Program-made: the position numbers and the translations under genes
The notes under the pieces: generated by a model
Databases searched by the model: none
The model's input: only the letters and a program-made list of their open reading frames with translations
Told to the model about the DNA's origin: nothing
From: a virus
Virus record (IMG/VR): IMGVR_UViG_3300027969_003137
Coordinates: 23,519-87,518 of that record
Direction: 5' to 3' (one strand)
Length of the DNA stretch: 64,000 nucleotides
Shown: one piece after another, positions 42,941 to 51,485 of the stretch
Numbering within the stretch: position 1 is the stretch's first letter
How the letters are laid out: the number at the start of each line of letters is the position of its first letter

Positions 42941-43177
42941 ATGAAAAAGTTTTTAATTGCATTAAGCATTATTATTTGGAGTTTTGTAGGATATCAAGTA
43001 TCAGCATATGCCGAAGATGATGCTCCCAAGACTAGAAAAGTCTGTGTAGACGTTCAAGGTAAAGACGGTAAACCCGTTATTGATCCAAAAACTAAGGCAC
43101 CAAAACAAGACTGCAAAGAAGTTAAAGCACACAAAAAACACGAAGGCACCAAGCCCGAGGATGTTAAGAAAAAATAA
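42941..43177 (+). CDS. exported lysine-rich small protein
   Basis: The 78-residue protein starts at the ATG at 42941 after AAAGGA. A signal peptide of about 25 residues (KKFLIALSIIIWSFVGYQVS) is followed by a basic segment with two cysteines and a Lys-rich end. It likely acts in the periplasm late in infection. The upstream frame to 42884 overlaps the holin and is not used. It is followed by a strong terminator. Confidence 0.65.
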   Translation: MKKFLIALSIIIWSFVGYQVSAYAEDDAPKTRKVCVDVQGKDGKPVIDPKTKAPKQDCKEVKAHKKHEGTKPEDVKKK

Positions 43178-43204
43178 TAGCAATCTAGTTTAGGTATTAA
43201 ATAT

Positions 43205-43230
43205 AAGGCTGCTTGACGCAGCCTTACTTT
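43205..43230 (+). terminator. hairpin terminator-like element holding a -35 in its loop
   Basis: AAGGCTGC (43205-43212) and GCAGCCTT (43218-43225) form a perfect 8-bp stem with loop TTGAC, followed by ACTTTT. It should stop transcription from the lysis operon. The loop is the -35 of the promoter at 43213-43241. Confidence 0.8.
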
Positions 43231-43241
43231 TCGTATATAAT
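43213..43241 (+). promoter_or_regulatory. sigma70 promoter TTGACG-17-TATAAT, 6 nt before dnaJ
   Basis: The spacer is 17 nt and the -10 is consensus. The -10 ends 6 nt before the ATG at 43248, so the predicted transcript starts at the start codon. There is no Shine-Dalgarno. Confidence 0.85.
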
Positions 43242-43247
43242 ATAAAC

Positions 43248-44105
43248 ATGAACTACTATTCAACTCTTGGTTTACAAAGAAACGCCTCTGAAGACGATAT
43301 CAAAAAAGCATATCGAAAAATGGCAATGAAACATCACCCCGATCGTGGGGGTGATGAAAAAACATTTAAACAGGTTTCCGAAGCCTACGAAATACTCAGC
43401 GACCCCCAGAAAAAACAAATGGTAGATATGGGTGTTGATCCCAAGACTCAACAGGCTGGTGGAGGCCGACATCAACAGGGACCATTTGAATTCCACTTTA
43501 ACAGTGGCAATTTTGAAGATGTCTTTAGCAACTTTGGATTTGGGGGTGGCGGTCCGTTTGGATTTGGTGGACGCCAGCCTCAAAGAAATAAAACGATCAA
43601 CATCAATGTGGATCTATCACTAGAAGATGTACTTAACGGCAAAGAACTAGAGGCCGAACTTGCCGTACCTAGTGGCAAGAAGAAGATTATTAACATCAGT
43701 ATTCCGGCAGGTATCGAAGGCGGCCAGCAGATCAGATACCAGGGTATGGGCGATAATGCAATCCCAGGTATACCACCCGGCGATCTAATTGTTAACATAC
43801 GAGTTGCTCCTCATCCTATCTTTAGAAGAGACGGGGATTCTTTACTTGTAGAAAAAGATATATCAGTATGGGATGCCTTGTTGGGATGTAATTTAACTTT
43901 ACAAACACTGGACGGTAAGAATTTAAATATCACTATCCCGGCCGGAACACAGCCAGAGACTGTGCTGAGCTGTAGGAACGAAGGCGTGCCAAATATGCGC
44001 AACAGATATCGAGGCAACTTGCTACTTAAAATTAAAGTGGTCGTTCCCAGGAATCTAACTGTAACTCAGATCACGACAATAGAGAATCTAAAGAATGGAA
44101 TTTAA
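43248..44105 (+). CDS. dnaJ: DnaJ/CbpA-type co-chaperone
   Basis: The 285-residue protein has an N-terminal J domain (residues 1-65) with the HPD motif in [10 protein letters not shown] that stimulates DnaK ATPase, a Gly/Phe-rich linker, and C-terminal substrate-binding domains. The zinc-finger domain of DnaJ is absent, as in CbpA. It probably works with host DnaK. The mRNA is predicted to be leaderless. It overlaps the deformylase gene by 11 nt and is the first gene of a proteostasis operon. Confidence 0.92.
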   Translation: MNYYSTLGLQRNASEDDIKKAYRKMAMKHHPDRGGDEKTFKQVSEAYEILSDPQKKQMVDMGVDPKTQQAGGGRHQQGPFEFHFNSGNFEDVFSNFGFGGGGPFGFGGRQPQRNKTININVDLSLEDVLNGKELEAELAVPSGKKKIINISIPAGIEGGQQIRYQGMGDNAIPGIPPGDLIVNIRVAPHPIFRRDGDSLLVEKDISVWDALLGCNLTLQTLDGKNLNITIPAGTQPETVLSCRNEGVPNMRNRYRGNLLLKIKVVVPRNLTVTQITTIENLKNGI

Positions 44106-44598
44106 ATTAGGACCCTATAACAGCCTATCGCAAACAAGCACTGAATGGCTATTTGATACGTCCGAGTCAATTGCTCAGGCTCGAGAGCTTGAAGATGCTA
44201 TGATAAATTTTATGGTGGCAAATAAAGGCATTGGACTTGCTGCCAATCAGATCGGTATAACTAAACGTGTGTTTACCATGGGCAGCAACAATATTGAAGG
44301 ATTCCCCTTTCCCTTTGCTGCATTTAATCCTAAAATTATAAGTGCCGGCTCTGAAGAAGATTTAACTGAAGAAGGATGCCTAAGCTATCCTGACCTATGG
44401 TTAAAAGTTAAAAGACCTACAAACATTGTTGCAGAATATCAAGACTGTGACAGTAATACACATACCGTTGAGATGTCTGGCTTAATTGCTAGATGTTTTC
44501 AACATGAATTAGATCATCTAAATGGTGTGTGTTTTGTTGACAAAGTATCACCTATGAGATTACAATTAGCTATGAAGAAGTTAAGGAAAAGGAAATAA
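44095..44598 (+). CDS. def: peptide deformylase
   Basis: The 167-residue protein removes the N-terminal formyl group from nascent proteins. The three motifs are intact: GIGLAANQ (45-52), EEGCLS with Cys95, and QHELDH with His137, Glu138 and His141, which bind the metal. Size matches bacterial and phage enzymes. It lies between dnaJ and clpA with overlaps on both sides. Aquatic phages often encode such an enzyme. Confidence 0.95.
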   Translation: MEFKLGPYNSLSQTSTEWLFDTSESIAQARELEDAMINFMVANKGIGLAANQIGITKRVFTMGSNNIEGFPFPFAAFNPKIISAGSEEDLTEEGCLSYPDLWLKVKRPTNIVAEYQDCDSNTHTVEMSGLIARCFQHELDHLNGVCFVDKVSPMRLQLAMKKLRKRK

Positions 44599-46934
44599 TG
44601 ATCGAACCGAGCCAAAATTTACAACAGATTTTTGATAATGCTGTGTCAGTTGCTAAAGACATGCAACATGAATACATCACAATCGAACATCTTGTTTACA
44701 GTATCATGTGTGATCAAGAATCATACCAAATCATAGAAAACTATGGTGCTGATGCTAATTTTATTAAAACAAATCTAGATCATTATATAAAAAATAATCT
44801 TAAAGAAATTATTGTTAATGAAACAGACCATAAACCTAAAAAGACCAGTTCTGTAGAACGTGTACTGAATCGCTGCTTTACTCAAGTGCTGTTTAGCGGG
44901 CGGCAAAAGATGGAAGTTGCTGATATTATTATCAGCGTACTCAGCGAGAAAAATAGTTTTAGTTTTTACTTTTTAACAAAAGGTGGACTAACCAAAGACA
45001 AATTTGTTAAATACTTCCAAGAAAATATCGTTATTGATGAAGAAGACCATCCACCAATGCAGGTAACCAATAATAATCAGATGGAAAGAATCATTAATCA
45101 ATTCTGTACTAATCTTAGCCTACAGGCTAAACAACGTAAAATAGATCCCGTTATTGGGCGGGAAGAGGAACTTGAAAATATTCAATTGATTCTAGCTCGG
45201 CGTAGTAAGTGTAATGTCCTGATGGTTGGAGAACCGGGTGTAGGTAAAACTGCTATTGCAGAGGGACTTGCACGTAAAATCTTTGAAAAGAAAGTTCCTA
45301 AGTTTATTCAAGACCATCAAGTCTATACACTAGATATCAGTGCCCTACTTGCAGGTTCTAAGTATCGTGGTGACTTTGAAGAACGCATCAAAGCTGTATT
45401 AGCAGCATTAGAAAAGAAAGGCAAGATCATATTGTTTATTGATGAAGCACATATGATGCAAGGCGCTGGCGCTGCTAATAACAGCAGCAACGATATGGCC
45501 AATATGTTAAAGCCTATTCTTACCAAAGGTATTATTAAATTAATTGCATCAACTACTTGGGAAGAATATCGCAAGCACTTTGAAAAGGATCGTGCGCTCA
45601 TGCGTCGATTCCAACGTGTCACTATCGATGAGCCTACACCAGAGTTAAGTGTTAAGATTGTTAAGGGTATTAGAAAATACTACGAGCGGCATCACAATGT
45701 TAAAATTACAGATGCTGCTATTGATCAAGCCGTAAAGCTGTCTGTTAAATATATGGCAGACAAGAAGTTGCCCGATAAGGCCATTGACATTATCGACTGT
45801 GCCGCAGCACGTTATAAATTAAAAGACGATCCAGAAATGGAAGGAGTTGAACAACTAGTCGATGTTGAACAAATTACCTATGAACTTTCTAAGATGATCA
45901 ATATGCCTTTAGAAATGGTAGCACAAAAAGAAAGTAAAAATCTAGCAGAACTAGAAAGCGGAATGAAGTCTGCTGTTTACGGTCAAGATGGCGCAGTAGA
46001 TACATTACTAGATAAAATCTTTGTAGCACAAGCAGGTATGAAACAGCCTAATAAACCTATTGGCAGCTTCTTGTTCCTTGGCCCTACTGGCTGCGGCAAA
46101 ACAGAAACAGCAAAACAGCTTTCTGAAAAAATGTCAATGCCGTTAATACGATTCGATATGAGCGAATATCAAGAAAAGCACAGTGTTGCTAGATTAATTG
46201 GCGCTCCTCCGGGCTACGTGGGTTATGAAGATAATGCGGGGCAACTAATTACTAAACTACAAGAAATGCCTAATTGTATCTTGTTGCTAGACGAAATTGA
46301 AAAAGCTCATCCAGATGTTTCAAATATTTTGTTAGGCTTTATGGACAACGGGTTTGTGACTGGATCTAACGGCAAACAAGCAGACGGCCGCAATTGTATT
46401 CTTGTTATGACTTCAAATCTAGGTGCTAGGGACAATGAGAATAACACCATTGGCTTTGGTGATTTAGATAAAGACGGAGAGGATGATAAAGCACTTAAAA
46501 AGTTCTTTGCTCCTGAATTCCGCAATCGATTAGATGCTGTTATCAAATTCTCTAAACTTTCACAATCTGTTGTATCACAAATTGTTAAAAAGTTTATTGC
46601 TGAATTAAACAGTCAGTTGAAAGATAAGAATATCGAAATTACTCTAAATGCAGATGCAATAAATTGGTTATCCAATAACGGTTTCGATAAAAAGATGGGT
46701 GCTAGGCCGTTGGCTCGATTGATTGATAACAAGATTAAATCGCCATTAAGTCGTAAAGTGCTGTTTGGTGAATTGCAAAACGGCGGTAATATTGCAGTTT
46801 CAGTTGTTAACGGAGATTTAAATTTTGATATCGGGCCGTTTCTAACTAAGGAACAAAAACGGGCAATTAAACGAGGAACACCAACTGAGGTAGTACAAGA
46901 TGTATCAGAAAATACAGAAAACCAAGACAACTAA
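44598..46934 (+). CDS. clpA: ClpA-type AAA+ unfoldase
   Basis: The 778-residue protein has an N-terminal Clp_N-like domain (1-150) and two AAA+ modules. Module 1 has Walker A GEPGVGKT and Walker B ILFIDEAH; module 2 has GPTGCGKTE and LLLDEIEKAHPD. There is no long middle domain, so it is ClpA-type rather than ClpB. In module 2 the loop NENNTIGFGDL puts Ile618-Gly619-Phe620 where E. coli ClpA has its IGL ClpP-docking tripeptide. No clpP is in the window; the host ClpP is the likely partner. The last 35 nt overlap the next gene. Confidence 0.93.
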   Translation: MIEPSQNLQQIFDNAVSVAKDMQHEYITIEHLVYSIMCDQESYQIIENYGADANFIKTNLDHYIKNNLKEIIVNETDHKPKKTSSVERVLNRCFTQVLFSGRQKMEVADIIISVLSEKNSFSFYFLTKGGLTKDKFVKYFQENIVIDEEDHPPMQVTNNNQMERIINQFCTNLSLQAKQRKIDPVIGREEELENIQLILARRSKCNVLMVGEPGVGKTAIAEGLARKIFEKKVPKFIQDHQVYTLDISALLAGSKYRGDFEERIKAVLAALEKKGKIILFIDEAHMMQGAGAANNSSNDMANMLKPILTKGIIKLIASTTWEEYRKHFEKDRALMRRFQRVTIDEPTPELSVKIVKGIRKYYERHHNVKITDAAIDQAVKLSVKYMADKKLPDKAIDIIDCAAARYKLKDDPEMEGVEQLVDVEQITYELSKMINMPLEMVAQKESKNLAELESGMKSAVYGQDGAVDTLLDKIFVAQAGMKQPNKPIGSFLFLGPTGCGKTETAKQLSEKMSMPLIRFDMSEYQEKHSVARLIGAPPGYVGYEDNAGQLITKLQEMPNCILLLDEIEKAHPDVSNILLGFMDNGFVTGSNGKQADGRNCILVMTSNLGARDNENNTIGFGDLDKDGEDDKALKKFFAPEFRNRLDAVIKFSKLSQSVVSQIVKKFIAELNSQLKDKNIEITLNADAINWLSNNGFDKKMGARPLARLIDNKIKSPLSRKVLFGELQNGGNIAVSVVNGDLNFDIGPFLTKEQKRAIKRGTPTEVVQDVSENTENQDN

Positions 46935-47586
46935 CCGTAAGTTTTACGGCAAGTGGTTATACAAGGTTTCCGTTCATGCTCCGGGAGTAGCCATACTGAG
47001 ATCTAAATCTCCTCCCGAAGCAATAGCATTTTTAAATATGCCTATGCCTGACAACTCGTACAGACACAGTTTAATTGTTAAAGCACATACTAATGCAAGT
47101 TTGTTGACAAAGTTGTTTAAATTCTTAGAACCAATACCTGCAGAGGAATGGACTAAGCGTATAGAAACTAATCAATTTGATTTTTATACCAATAGTAAAA
47201 GTCTCTATGAACAATTTTGCAAAAAATTTGCTAGTATCTTGGTACAAAATTTTGAACCAGAAGAAGATAACTTAGAATTATTAAAAAATCAGTATACCAT
47301 TATAGTTAAAAATCTACCACATAAAAAATATCAATACAAAGCATTCCTTAAACCCCACAAAATGAAAGGTGATATTGATGCTAAACACAAATATATCCAA
47401 TGGGTAGAAATGCAGGGAGACAAAGTTAGGCTTACTCCCATTGTAAAAGAGTGGTTTATTAAAACTGAATGGAACTGGGATCGTAGGTATCTATTGGTCG
47501 AAGACGCATCAACCTTGCTGATGCTACAAATGCGCAGCGGAGAAGCTATAGGCAAGGTATATGAATACGTTGTAGTCGATAAATAA
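46900..47586 (+). CDS. conserved hypothetical protein, possibly ClpA-linked
   Basis: The 228-residue protein begins inside the clpA end. It is basic, with ordered blocks (KFYGKWLYKVSVHAPGVAIL, WVEMQGDKVRLTPIVKEWF, WNWDRRYLLVEDASTLLML). No known motif. Its 35-nt overlap with clpA suggests a functional link such as an adaptor, which is inference only. Its stop codon overlaps the following late box. Confidence 0.6.
   Translation: MYQKIQKTKTTNRKFYGKWLYKVSVHAPGVAILRSKSPPEAIAFLNMPMPDNSYRHSLIVKAHTNASLLTKLFKFLEPIPAEEWTKRIETNQFDFYTNSKSLYEQFCKKFASILVQNFEPEEDNLELLKNQYTIIVKNLPHKKYQYKAFLKPHKMKGDIDAKHKYIQWVEMQGDKVRLTPIVKEWFIKTEWNWDRRYLLVEDASTLLMLQMRSGEAIGKVYEYVVVDK
47578..47585 (+). promoter_or_regulatory. 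late promoter box GATAAATA, 4 nt before a start codon
   Basis: GATAAATA spans the stop codon of the previous gene and ends 4 nt before the ATG at 47590. No Shine-Dalgarno is present. Confidence 0.6.
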
Positions 47587-47589
47587 GAC

Positions 47590-47946
47590 ATGTCCACTGA
47601 AACTATAGTTCTGTTATCGAACATCACAGCCGAAGCACCTGATTCCACGTATACATACAGCAATAAACAACCGGGTGCTGGATATCATCGTCAAGGTGAT
47701 GGGTTGCACACTGCTGTCTACACGGTTAATGCTTTTATTGGCTCAGTAAAACTTCAAGGCACACTGGCTTTATACCCAGCTGACACCGATTGGTTTGATA
47801 TAGATGGTACAGATATAGGGCTTGGTTCTGATAGTTCTGCATGGACTACTACAAATTCTATTAATTTTACCGGGAATTTTGTATGGCTACGTGCTGCATA
47901 CAATGTACAGAACGGTACTATTACAGAAATCCGATATAATTATTAA
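47590..47946 (+). CDS. small virion protein (decoration or fibre type)
   Basis: The 118-residue beta-rich protein has GAGYHRQGDGLHTAVYTV, a VKLQGTLALYPADTDWF strand pair, and GNFVWLRAAYN near the end. I recall this family as a late structural protein in T4-like aquatic phages. It has a late box directly before the start and no ribosome site. Exact virion position unknown. Confidence 0.65.
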   Translation: MSTETIVLLSNITAEAPDSTYTYSNKQPGAGYHRQGDGLHTAVYTVNAFIGSVKLQGTLALYPADTDWFDIDGTDIGLGSDSSAWTTTNSINFTGNFVWLRAAYNVQNGTITEIRYNY

Positions 47947-47958
47947 CTGATATCATTC

Positions 47959-47966
47959 GATAAATA
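47959..47966 (+). promoter_or_regulatory. late promoter box GATAAATA followed by a tiny leader ORF
   Basis: GATAAATA ends 4 nt before an ATG at 47971 that opens only a 10-codon frame (stop TGA at 48001-48003). This frame overlaps the start of the next gene at 47994. The mini-ORF may be a leader that feeds ribosomes into the real gene. Confidence 0.5.
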
Positions 47967-47993
47967 TAGTATGACCTTACGGAATCGTATTAT

Positions 47994-48332
47994 ATGCTAT
48001 TGAAAGAAATGTTTAGCCCTATGGGCGCACCAAAAGACGAACAGCCTGACATAGATTGGATCGGCGATCTCAAATTCTATATGGATAATAACGATCAAAT
48101 GCTGAACAAGCATTTTTTCCCTGCGGTTAAACGCCATAAAGAGCATCGTGGCAACCCTAATGCTTACAAAATTTACGTTCGTTCACTAGAAGGCTGCTTA
48201 GAAAGCTATTGCGAAAAGTACGAAGTTGAAGATTACAAAGAAAAGTTCCCTAAAGAAAAACTAGAGGAGTTGGCTAAACAAATAGTCACACAACAAGAAA
48301 AGTTTATGGAAAGAGGCGACTACGATAAATGA
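47994..48332 (+). CDS. small acidic protein with capsid-targeting-like N-terminus
   Basis: The 112-residue protein begins LLKEMFSPMG, a variant of the M-x-x-x-E-hydrophobic-hydrophobic start shared by the following genes. The rest is charged and helical with one PDIDWIGDLKFYM block. It is first in the cassette of candidate head-internal proteins. Its end overlaps the next gene (ATGA). Function unknown. Confidence 0.6.
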   Translation: MLLKEMFSPMGAPKDEQPDIDWIGDLKFYMDNNDQMLNKHFFPAVKRHKEHRGNPNAYKIYVRSLEGCLESYCEKYEVEDYKEKFPKEKLEELAKQIVTQQEKFMERGDYDK

Positions 48333-49222
48333 AGCTTCTAGAATTATTTGAGCAATCGGGAAAAACTGCTGCCGTAGCGTTTGGTAGAATGAACCCACCT
48401 ACGATCGGTCACCAGAAGGTAGTCGAAGCTATCCTAAAACAAAAAGCAGATGCTCATTTTTTATTTGTTTCTCAAACTCATAAGGCAACTGGCAAAAATC
48501 AAACAAGATTAGAAAACCCACTACCCTTTGATATCAAACTGGGATTTATCCAGCAGGCATTTCCTAATATCGATATCGGAGATACATCTGTAAGCACAGC
48601 CATAGGTATTCTTCAGTATTTAGAAAAACAGGGCTTTGAGAATGTGGTCTTTGTATGCGGCTCGGACCGTGTGCCAAGTTTTACAGAATTGTTCAATAAA
48701 CAAAACGGGGTTGATTATAATCTCAAATCAATTAAGATTGTATCAAGCGGTGCTAGGGATCCCGATGCAGAAGGTGCCGAAGGCATGAGCGCAAGCAAAA
48801 TGCGAGCTGCTGCAATTGCTGGTGACATCGACACATTTAAAACAGGATTACCAGCAGGACTAAGTGGTGATGCTGAGGAAGTATTTTCTGCAGTTAGGCA
48901 AGGACTTGAGCCTTGGTTAAAACAAGAAACTGTGCCCGAAGGATGGAAAAGTAAAGTTGCTGGTGCTACATTAGCAGGAGCCGCTGCACTAGGTAGTGGC
49001 GGTGTGTATGCTCAAAGTTCAGGAGAAGATTATCTTCCAGACATAGTTGCACATGTGACATTTGAGGTTAACGGAAAAGAAATATCCAAAGACATCAATT
49101 TAGGAACACAATACAAGTCTCCAAAAGAGGCTTCCCAAGCCCTTGAAAAATTCTTAAAGTCTAAGGGTATTAAATTTTATGATTTTAGTCTTGAACGTGT
49201 AAAACCCAAAGACGATAATTAA
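48329..49222 (+). CDS. nucleotidyltransferase with capsid-targeting-like N-terminus
   Basis: The 297-residue protein has a cytidylyltransferase-like core: AVAFGRMNPPTIGHQKVVEA carries the nucleotide-binding motif (TIGH, about residues 26-29), and VCGSDRV and SSGARDPDAEGAEGMSASKMR resemble the later loops of this superfamily (NMN- and phosphopantetheine-adenylyltransferases). The product is unknown. The start MKLLELFEQ looks like the T4 Alt capsid-targeting sequence. The C-terminal 90 residues contain a hydrophobic GWKSKVAGATLAGAAALGSG stretch shared with the next gene. Confidence 0.7.
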   Translation: MKLLELFEQSGKTAAVAFGRMNPPTIGHQKVVEAILKQKADAHFLFVSQTHKATGKNQTRLENPLPFDIKLGFIQQAFPNIDIGDTSVSTAIGILQYLEKQGFENVVFVCGSDRVPSFTELFNKQNGVDYNLKSIKIVSSGARDPDAEGAEGMSASKMRAAAIAGDIDTFKTGLPAGLSGDAEEVFSAVRQGLEPWLKQETVPEGWKSKVAGATLAGAAALGSGGVYAQSSGEDYLPDIVAHVTFEVNGKEISKDINLGTQYKSPKEASQALEKFLKSKGIKFYDFSLERVKPKDDN

Positions 49223-49248
49223 TTAAAACGGGTAATAAAGGGATAATC

Positions 49249-50247
49249 ATGAAAGCAAAAGAATTTATTATAGAACTTAAAAAAGAATCAAAGCCTAGAA
49301 ACTTTGTAGCCAAGAACGCCAAGATGGGCGGTGCTGGCCAGCACAAGGATAAAAAGAAAGCTGAAAAACAAGGTGATGTCAAACACAAGAATAAAGAGTA
49401 CGCAGAAAGTGTAGAGGAAGGCTGGAAAGATAAGGTTGCAGCCGCAGGACTTGCTGGTGCAATGGCATTCGGAGCTGGTGGGGCTCATGCTAGAGTTTCT
49501 GGAGATCAAGATCCTAGTATCAATCGATTAACCGGCAAACCTATTGCAACGCAACAAGCAACCGATGTTGCTCCTGCAAAAGCAGAAGCACCTAAAGGAT
49601 TTAGTAAAGAGTATCTACAGTCTGTAGTAGACGGTAAGCATCCAAGACCAATGGTTAGTGTTGAAAAAGCAAAAGAGCTATTGAAGAATATGTCAGAAGG
49701 CTCATTAAAAGAATTGTCTACTGAAAAGCTAGCACAATATAAAAAGGCAGCCTATGCGGATGCCAAACAGTCAGATGCAGACGGAAAGTACGCTCGTGGC
49801 GACAAACGGTTTAGTGGCATTAATAAAGCTACTAGCAAACAGTTTGACAACGATCTTAAGAAACATAGACAGCAAGGTGTGGCGGAGGCCGGTATGTACA
49901 CCAAGCCAGGTAGTCCGTCTGCCTACGATAGAGACTATCGTGCTAGCGTAAGTGGCATGGGTAAGAAAGACTCGTTAGCATATCAACAAGATGGCGGTGC
50001 TAACGACGAATATCCTAGTGAACCTAATCGTCCGTACCAAGCACCTCAAGACAGGCCAGTACTAAAAGGTTATTATTTCTACAATGTACAGCCTGGACAG
50101 GAAGATGATGCTGGAATGTACGGTGTCAAGAAAACTAAGTCAGGCAAGTGGGCAAAAGCCAAGTATTCAACTAGCGGCCGATCATTTGATATGCAGAAAG
50201 ATGGCGCTGATAAAGCATTTGGTGCAGGTAAATGGTGGTCTCTATAA
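49249..50247 (+). CDS. head-internal-type protein
   Basis: The 332-residue protein starts MKAKEFIIELKKE, close to the capsid-targeting sequence of T4 internal proteins. Residues about 57-80 (GWKDKVAAAGLAGAMAFGAG) are hydrophobic and shared with the previous gene. The rest is charged and low in complexity, with QQGVAEAG, a possible gp21-type protease site, and YDRDYRASVSGMG, a phage-typical segment. No enzyme motif. Overlaps the next gene by 1 nt (TAATG). Confidence 0.6.
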   Translation: MKAKEFIIELKKESKPRNFVAKNAKMGGAGQHKDKKKAEKQGDVKHKNKEYAESVEEGWKDKVAAAGLAGAMAFGAGGAHARVSGDQDPSINRLTGKPIATQQATDVAPAKAEAPKGFSKEYLQSVVDGKHPRPMVSVEKAKELLKNMSEGSLKELSTEKLAQYKKAAYADAKQSDADGKYARGDKRFSGINKATSKQFDNDLKKHRQQGVAEAGMYTKPGSPSAYDRDYRASVSGMGKKDSLAYQQDGGANDEYPSEPNRPYQAPQDRPVLKGYYFYNVQPGQEDDAGMYGVKKTKSGKWAKAKYSTSGRSFDMQKDGADKAFGAGKWWSL

Positions 50248-50453
50248 TGGACGAACTTGCTGATATCAAGCGTCTAGCAGGCATTACTGAGTTCAAAGGT
50301 CTACAGCCATACGGCGGCAGCAATATCAGTATTACAGGTATGACCAATCAAGAACTTGAACGCAAGCATGATATTAGACCCGGTTCACCGGAATGGTTTC
50401 AGTTATGGTTTTCAAAACCATATCTAACAGGCGAAAAAAAGGTAGGAAAATAA
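50247..50453 (+). CDS. small conserved protein
   Basis: The 68-residue protein starts at the ATG at 50247 in the TAATG overlap; the frame extends 5 codons upstream but that start is not needed. MDELADIKRLAGI and PEWFQLWFSKPYLTGE are its ordered parts. Function unknown. It is followed by the A-type Fe-S carrier gene. Confidence 0.6.
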   Translation: MDELADIKRLAGITEFKGLQPYGGSNISITGMTNQELERKHDIRPGSPEWFQLWFSKPYLTGEKKVGK

Positions 50454-50780
50454 ATGGTTGAGATAACAGAATCAGCAAAATTAAAGATTATAGATCTGCT
50501 GCTAGAAGAAAATAATCCTAAGCTGGCATTGCGCACCTTTGTACAAGGCGGCGGATGCAGTGGCTTTAGCTATGGCTTTACCTTTGATGAAGAAAAGAAC
50601 GAAGACGATTTTGAATTTCCCATCAACGAACAGTACAACGTATTTGTCGATGCGATGAGTATGCAATACTTGCAAGGTGCAGTTATTGATTATAAAGAAG
50701 AAGCAATGGGCAGTCAGTTTGTCATTAGCAACCCTAATGCCCAATCAACTTGCGGATGCGGGAGCAGTTTTTCAGTATGA
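50454..50780 (+). CDS. A-type iron-sulfur carrier (ErpA/HesB-like)
   Basis: The 108-residue protein is a second A-type carrier. The cysteines are in [11 protein letters not shown] and [11 protein letters not shown], the spacing of ErpA/IscA. It differs clearly from the IscA at 16910, so it was probably acquired separately or diverged long ago. It carries and delivers Fe-S clusters. It starts right after the previous stop and overlaps a 25-codon ORF. Confidence 0.9.
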   Translation: MVEITESAKLKIIDLLLEENNPKLALRTFVQGGGCSGFSYGFTFDEEKNEDDFEFPINEQYNVFVDAMSMQYLQGAVIDYKEEAMGSQFVISNPNAQSTCGCGSSFSV

Positions 50781-50854
50781 ACCCCAACCAGTATCCAGTG
50801 TATCCAGAAGACGATGGCCACGATCGTTATAGAAATCCCTATTCACCAGTGTGA
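50777..50854 (+). CDS. 25-residue micro-ORF
   Basis: An ATGA overlap with the Fe-S carrier stop opens a 25-codon frame rich in Pro, Tyr, Asp and Arg ([18 protein letters not shown] at its start). It has no other support than its coupled start. It may be a short translated peptide or chance. Confidence 0.35.
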   Translation: MNPNQYPVYPEDDGHDRYRNPYSPV

Positions 50855-50863
50855 GATTATATT

Positions 50864-51484
50864 ATGAAGATAACAGAAATTTTAATCGAAGGTGTAGCAG
50901 GGCCAAAGAACTGCTGGCCTGGTCATAGAAAAGTTGGCACACAACCTGGCACGGGCAAGAATAAAGGCAAGCGTGTCAACGACTGCGAAAAGATTAAAGA
51001 AGCAGGTTCACCAGCACAGCAGGCAGCTATTGCTATTGCCAAAAAGAAAAAGCAAGGTGTGACGGAAGGCTTACACCAAGAATTTGACATGATTGAAAAC
51101 ATCATTGAACAGATTGCAGAGCAACATGCCGTTGACGTTGACCTTGTATGGGAAGATTTATCAACCCTTACAGATGATGAGCTATATGTGTTTGCAGTAA
51201 CATCAGAGATGGTCAACGAAGATTGGCAAAAGGCCAACAAGCGAGACAAGACTGACGGTATGAGCAAGAAAGCTGTCAATGCCTATCGTAGAGAAAATCC
51301 AGGGTCAAAATTAAAGACTGCGGTGACAACTAAGCCCGGCAAATTAAAGAAAGGTTCAAAGGCCAGCAAGCGCCGATCAAGCTATTGTTCTAGATCAGCC
51401 GGACAACAGAAAATGCATAATATCAGCTGTTCAAAAACTCCTGACAAGGCAATATGTAAAGCAAGGCGTCGTTGGAACTGCTGA
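50864..51484 (+). CDS. head-internal-type protein with DUF5872-like C-terminus
   Basis: The 206-residue protein starts MKITEILIEGVAGPKN, a capsid-targeting-like sequence. The middle has QGVTEGLHQEF, a candidate cleavage site. The C-terminal 60 residues are very basic with four cysteines (RRSSYCSRSAGQQKMHN, CKARRRWNC), a small domain found in phage and large-virus proteins (DUF5872-like). Probably DNA-bound inside the head; function unknown. Confidence 0.6.
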   Translation: MKITEILIEGVAGPKNCWPGHRKVGTQPGTGKNKGKRVNDCEKIKEAGSPAQQAAIAIAKKKKQGVTEGLHQEFDMIENIIEQIAEQHAVDVDLVWEDLSTLTDDELYVFAVTSEMVNEDWQKANKRDKTDGMSKKAVNAYRRENPGSKLKTAVTTKPGKLKKGSKASKRRSSYCSRSAGQQKMHNISCSKTPDKAICKARRRWNC

Positions 51485-51485
51485 T

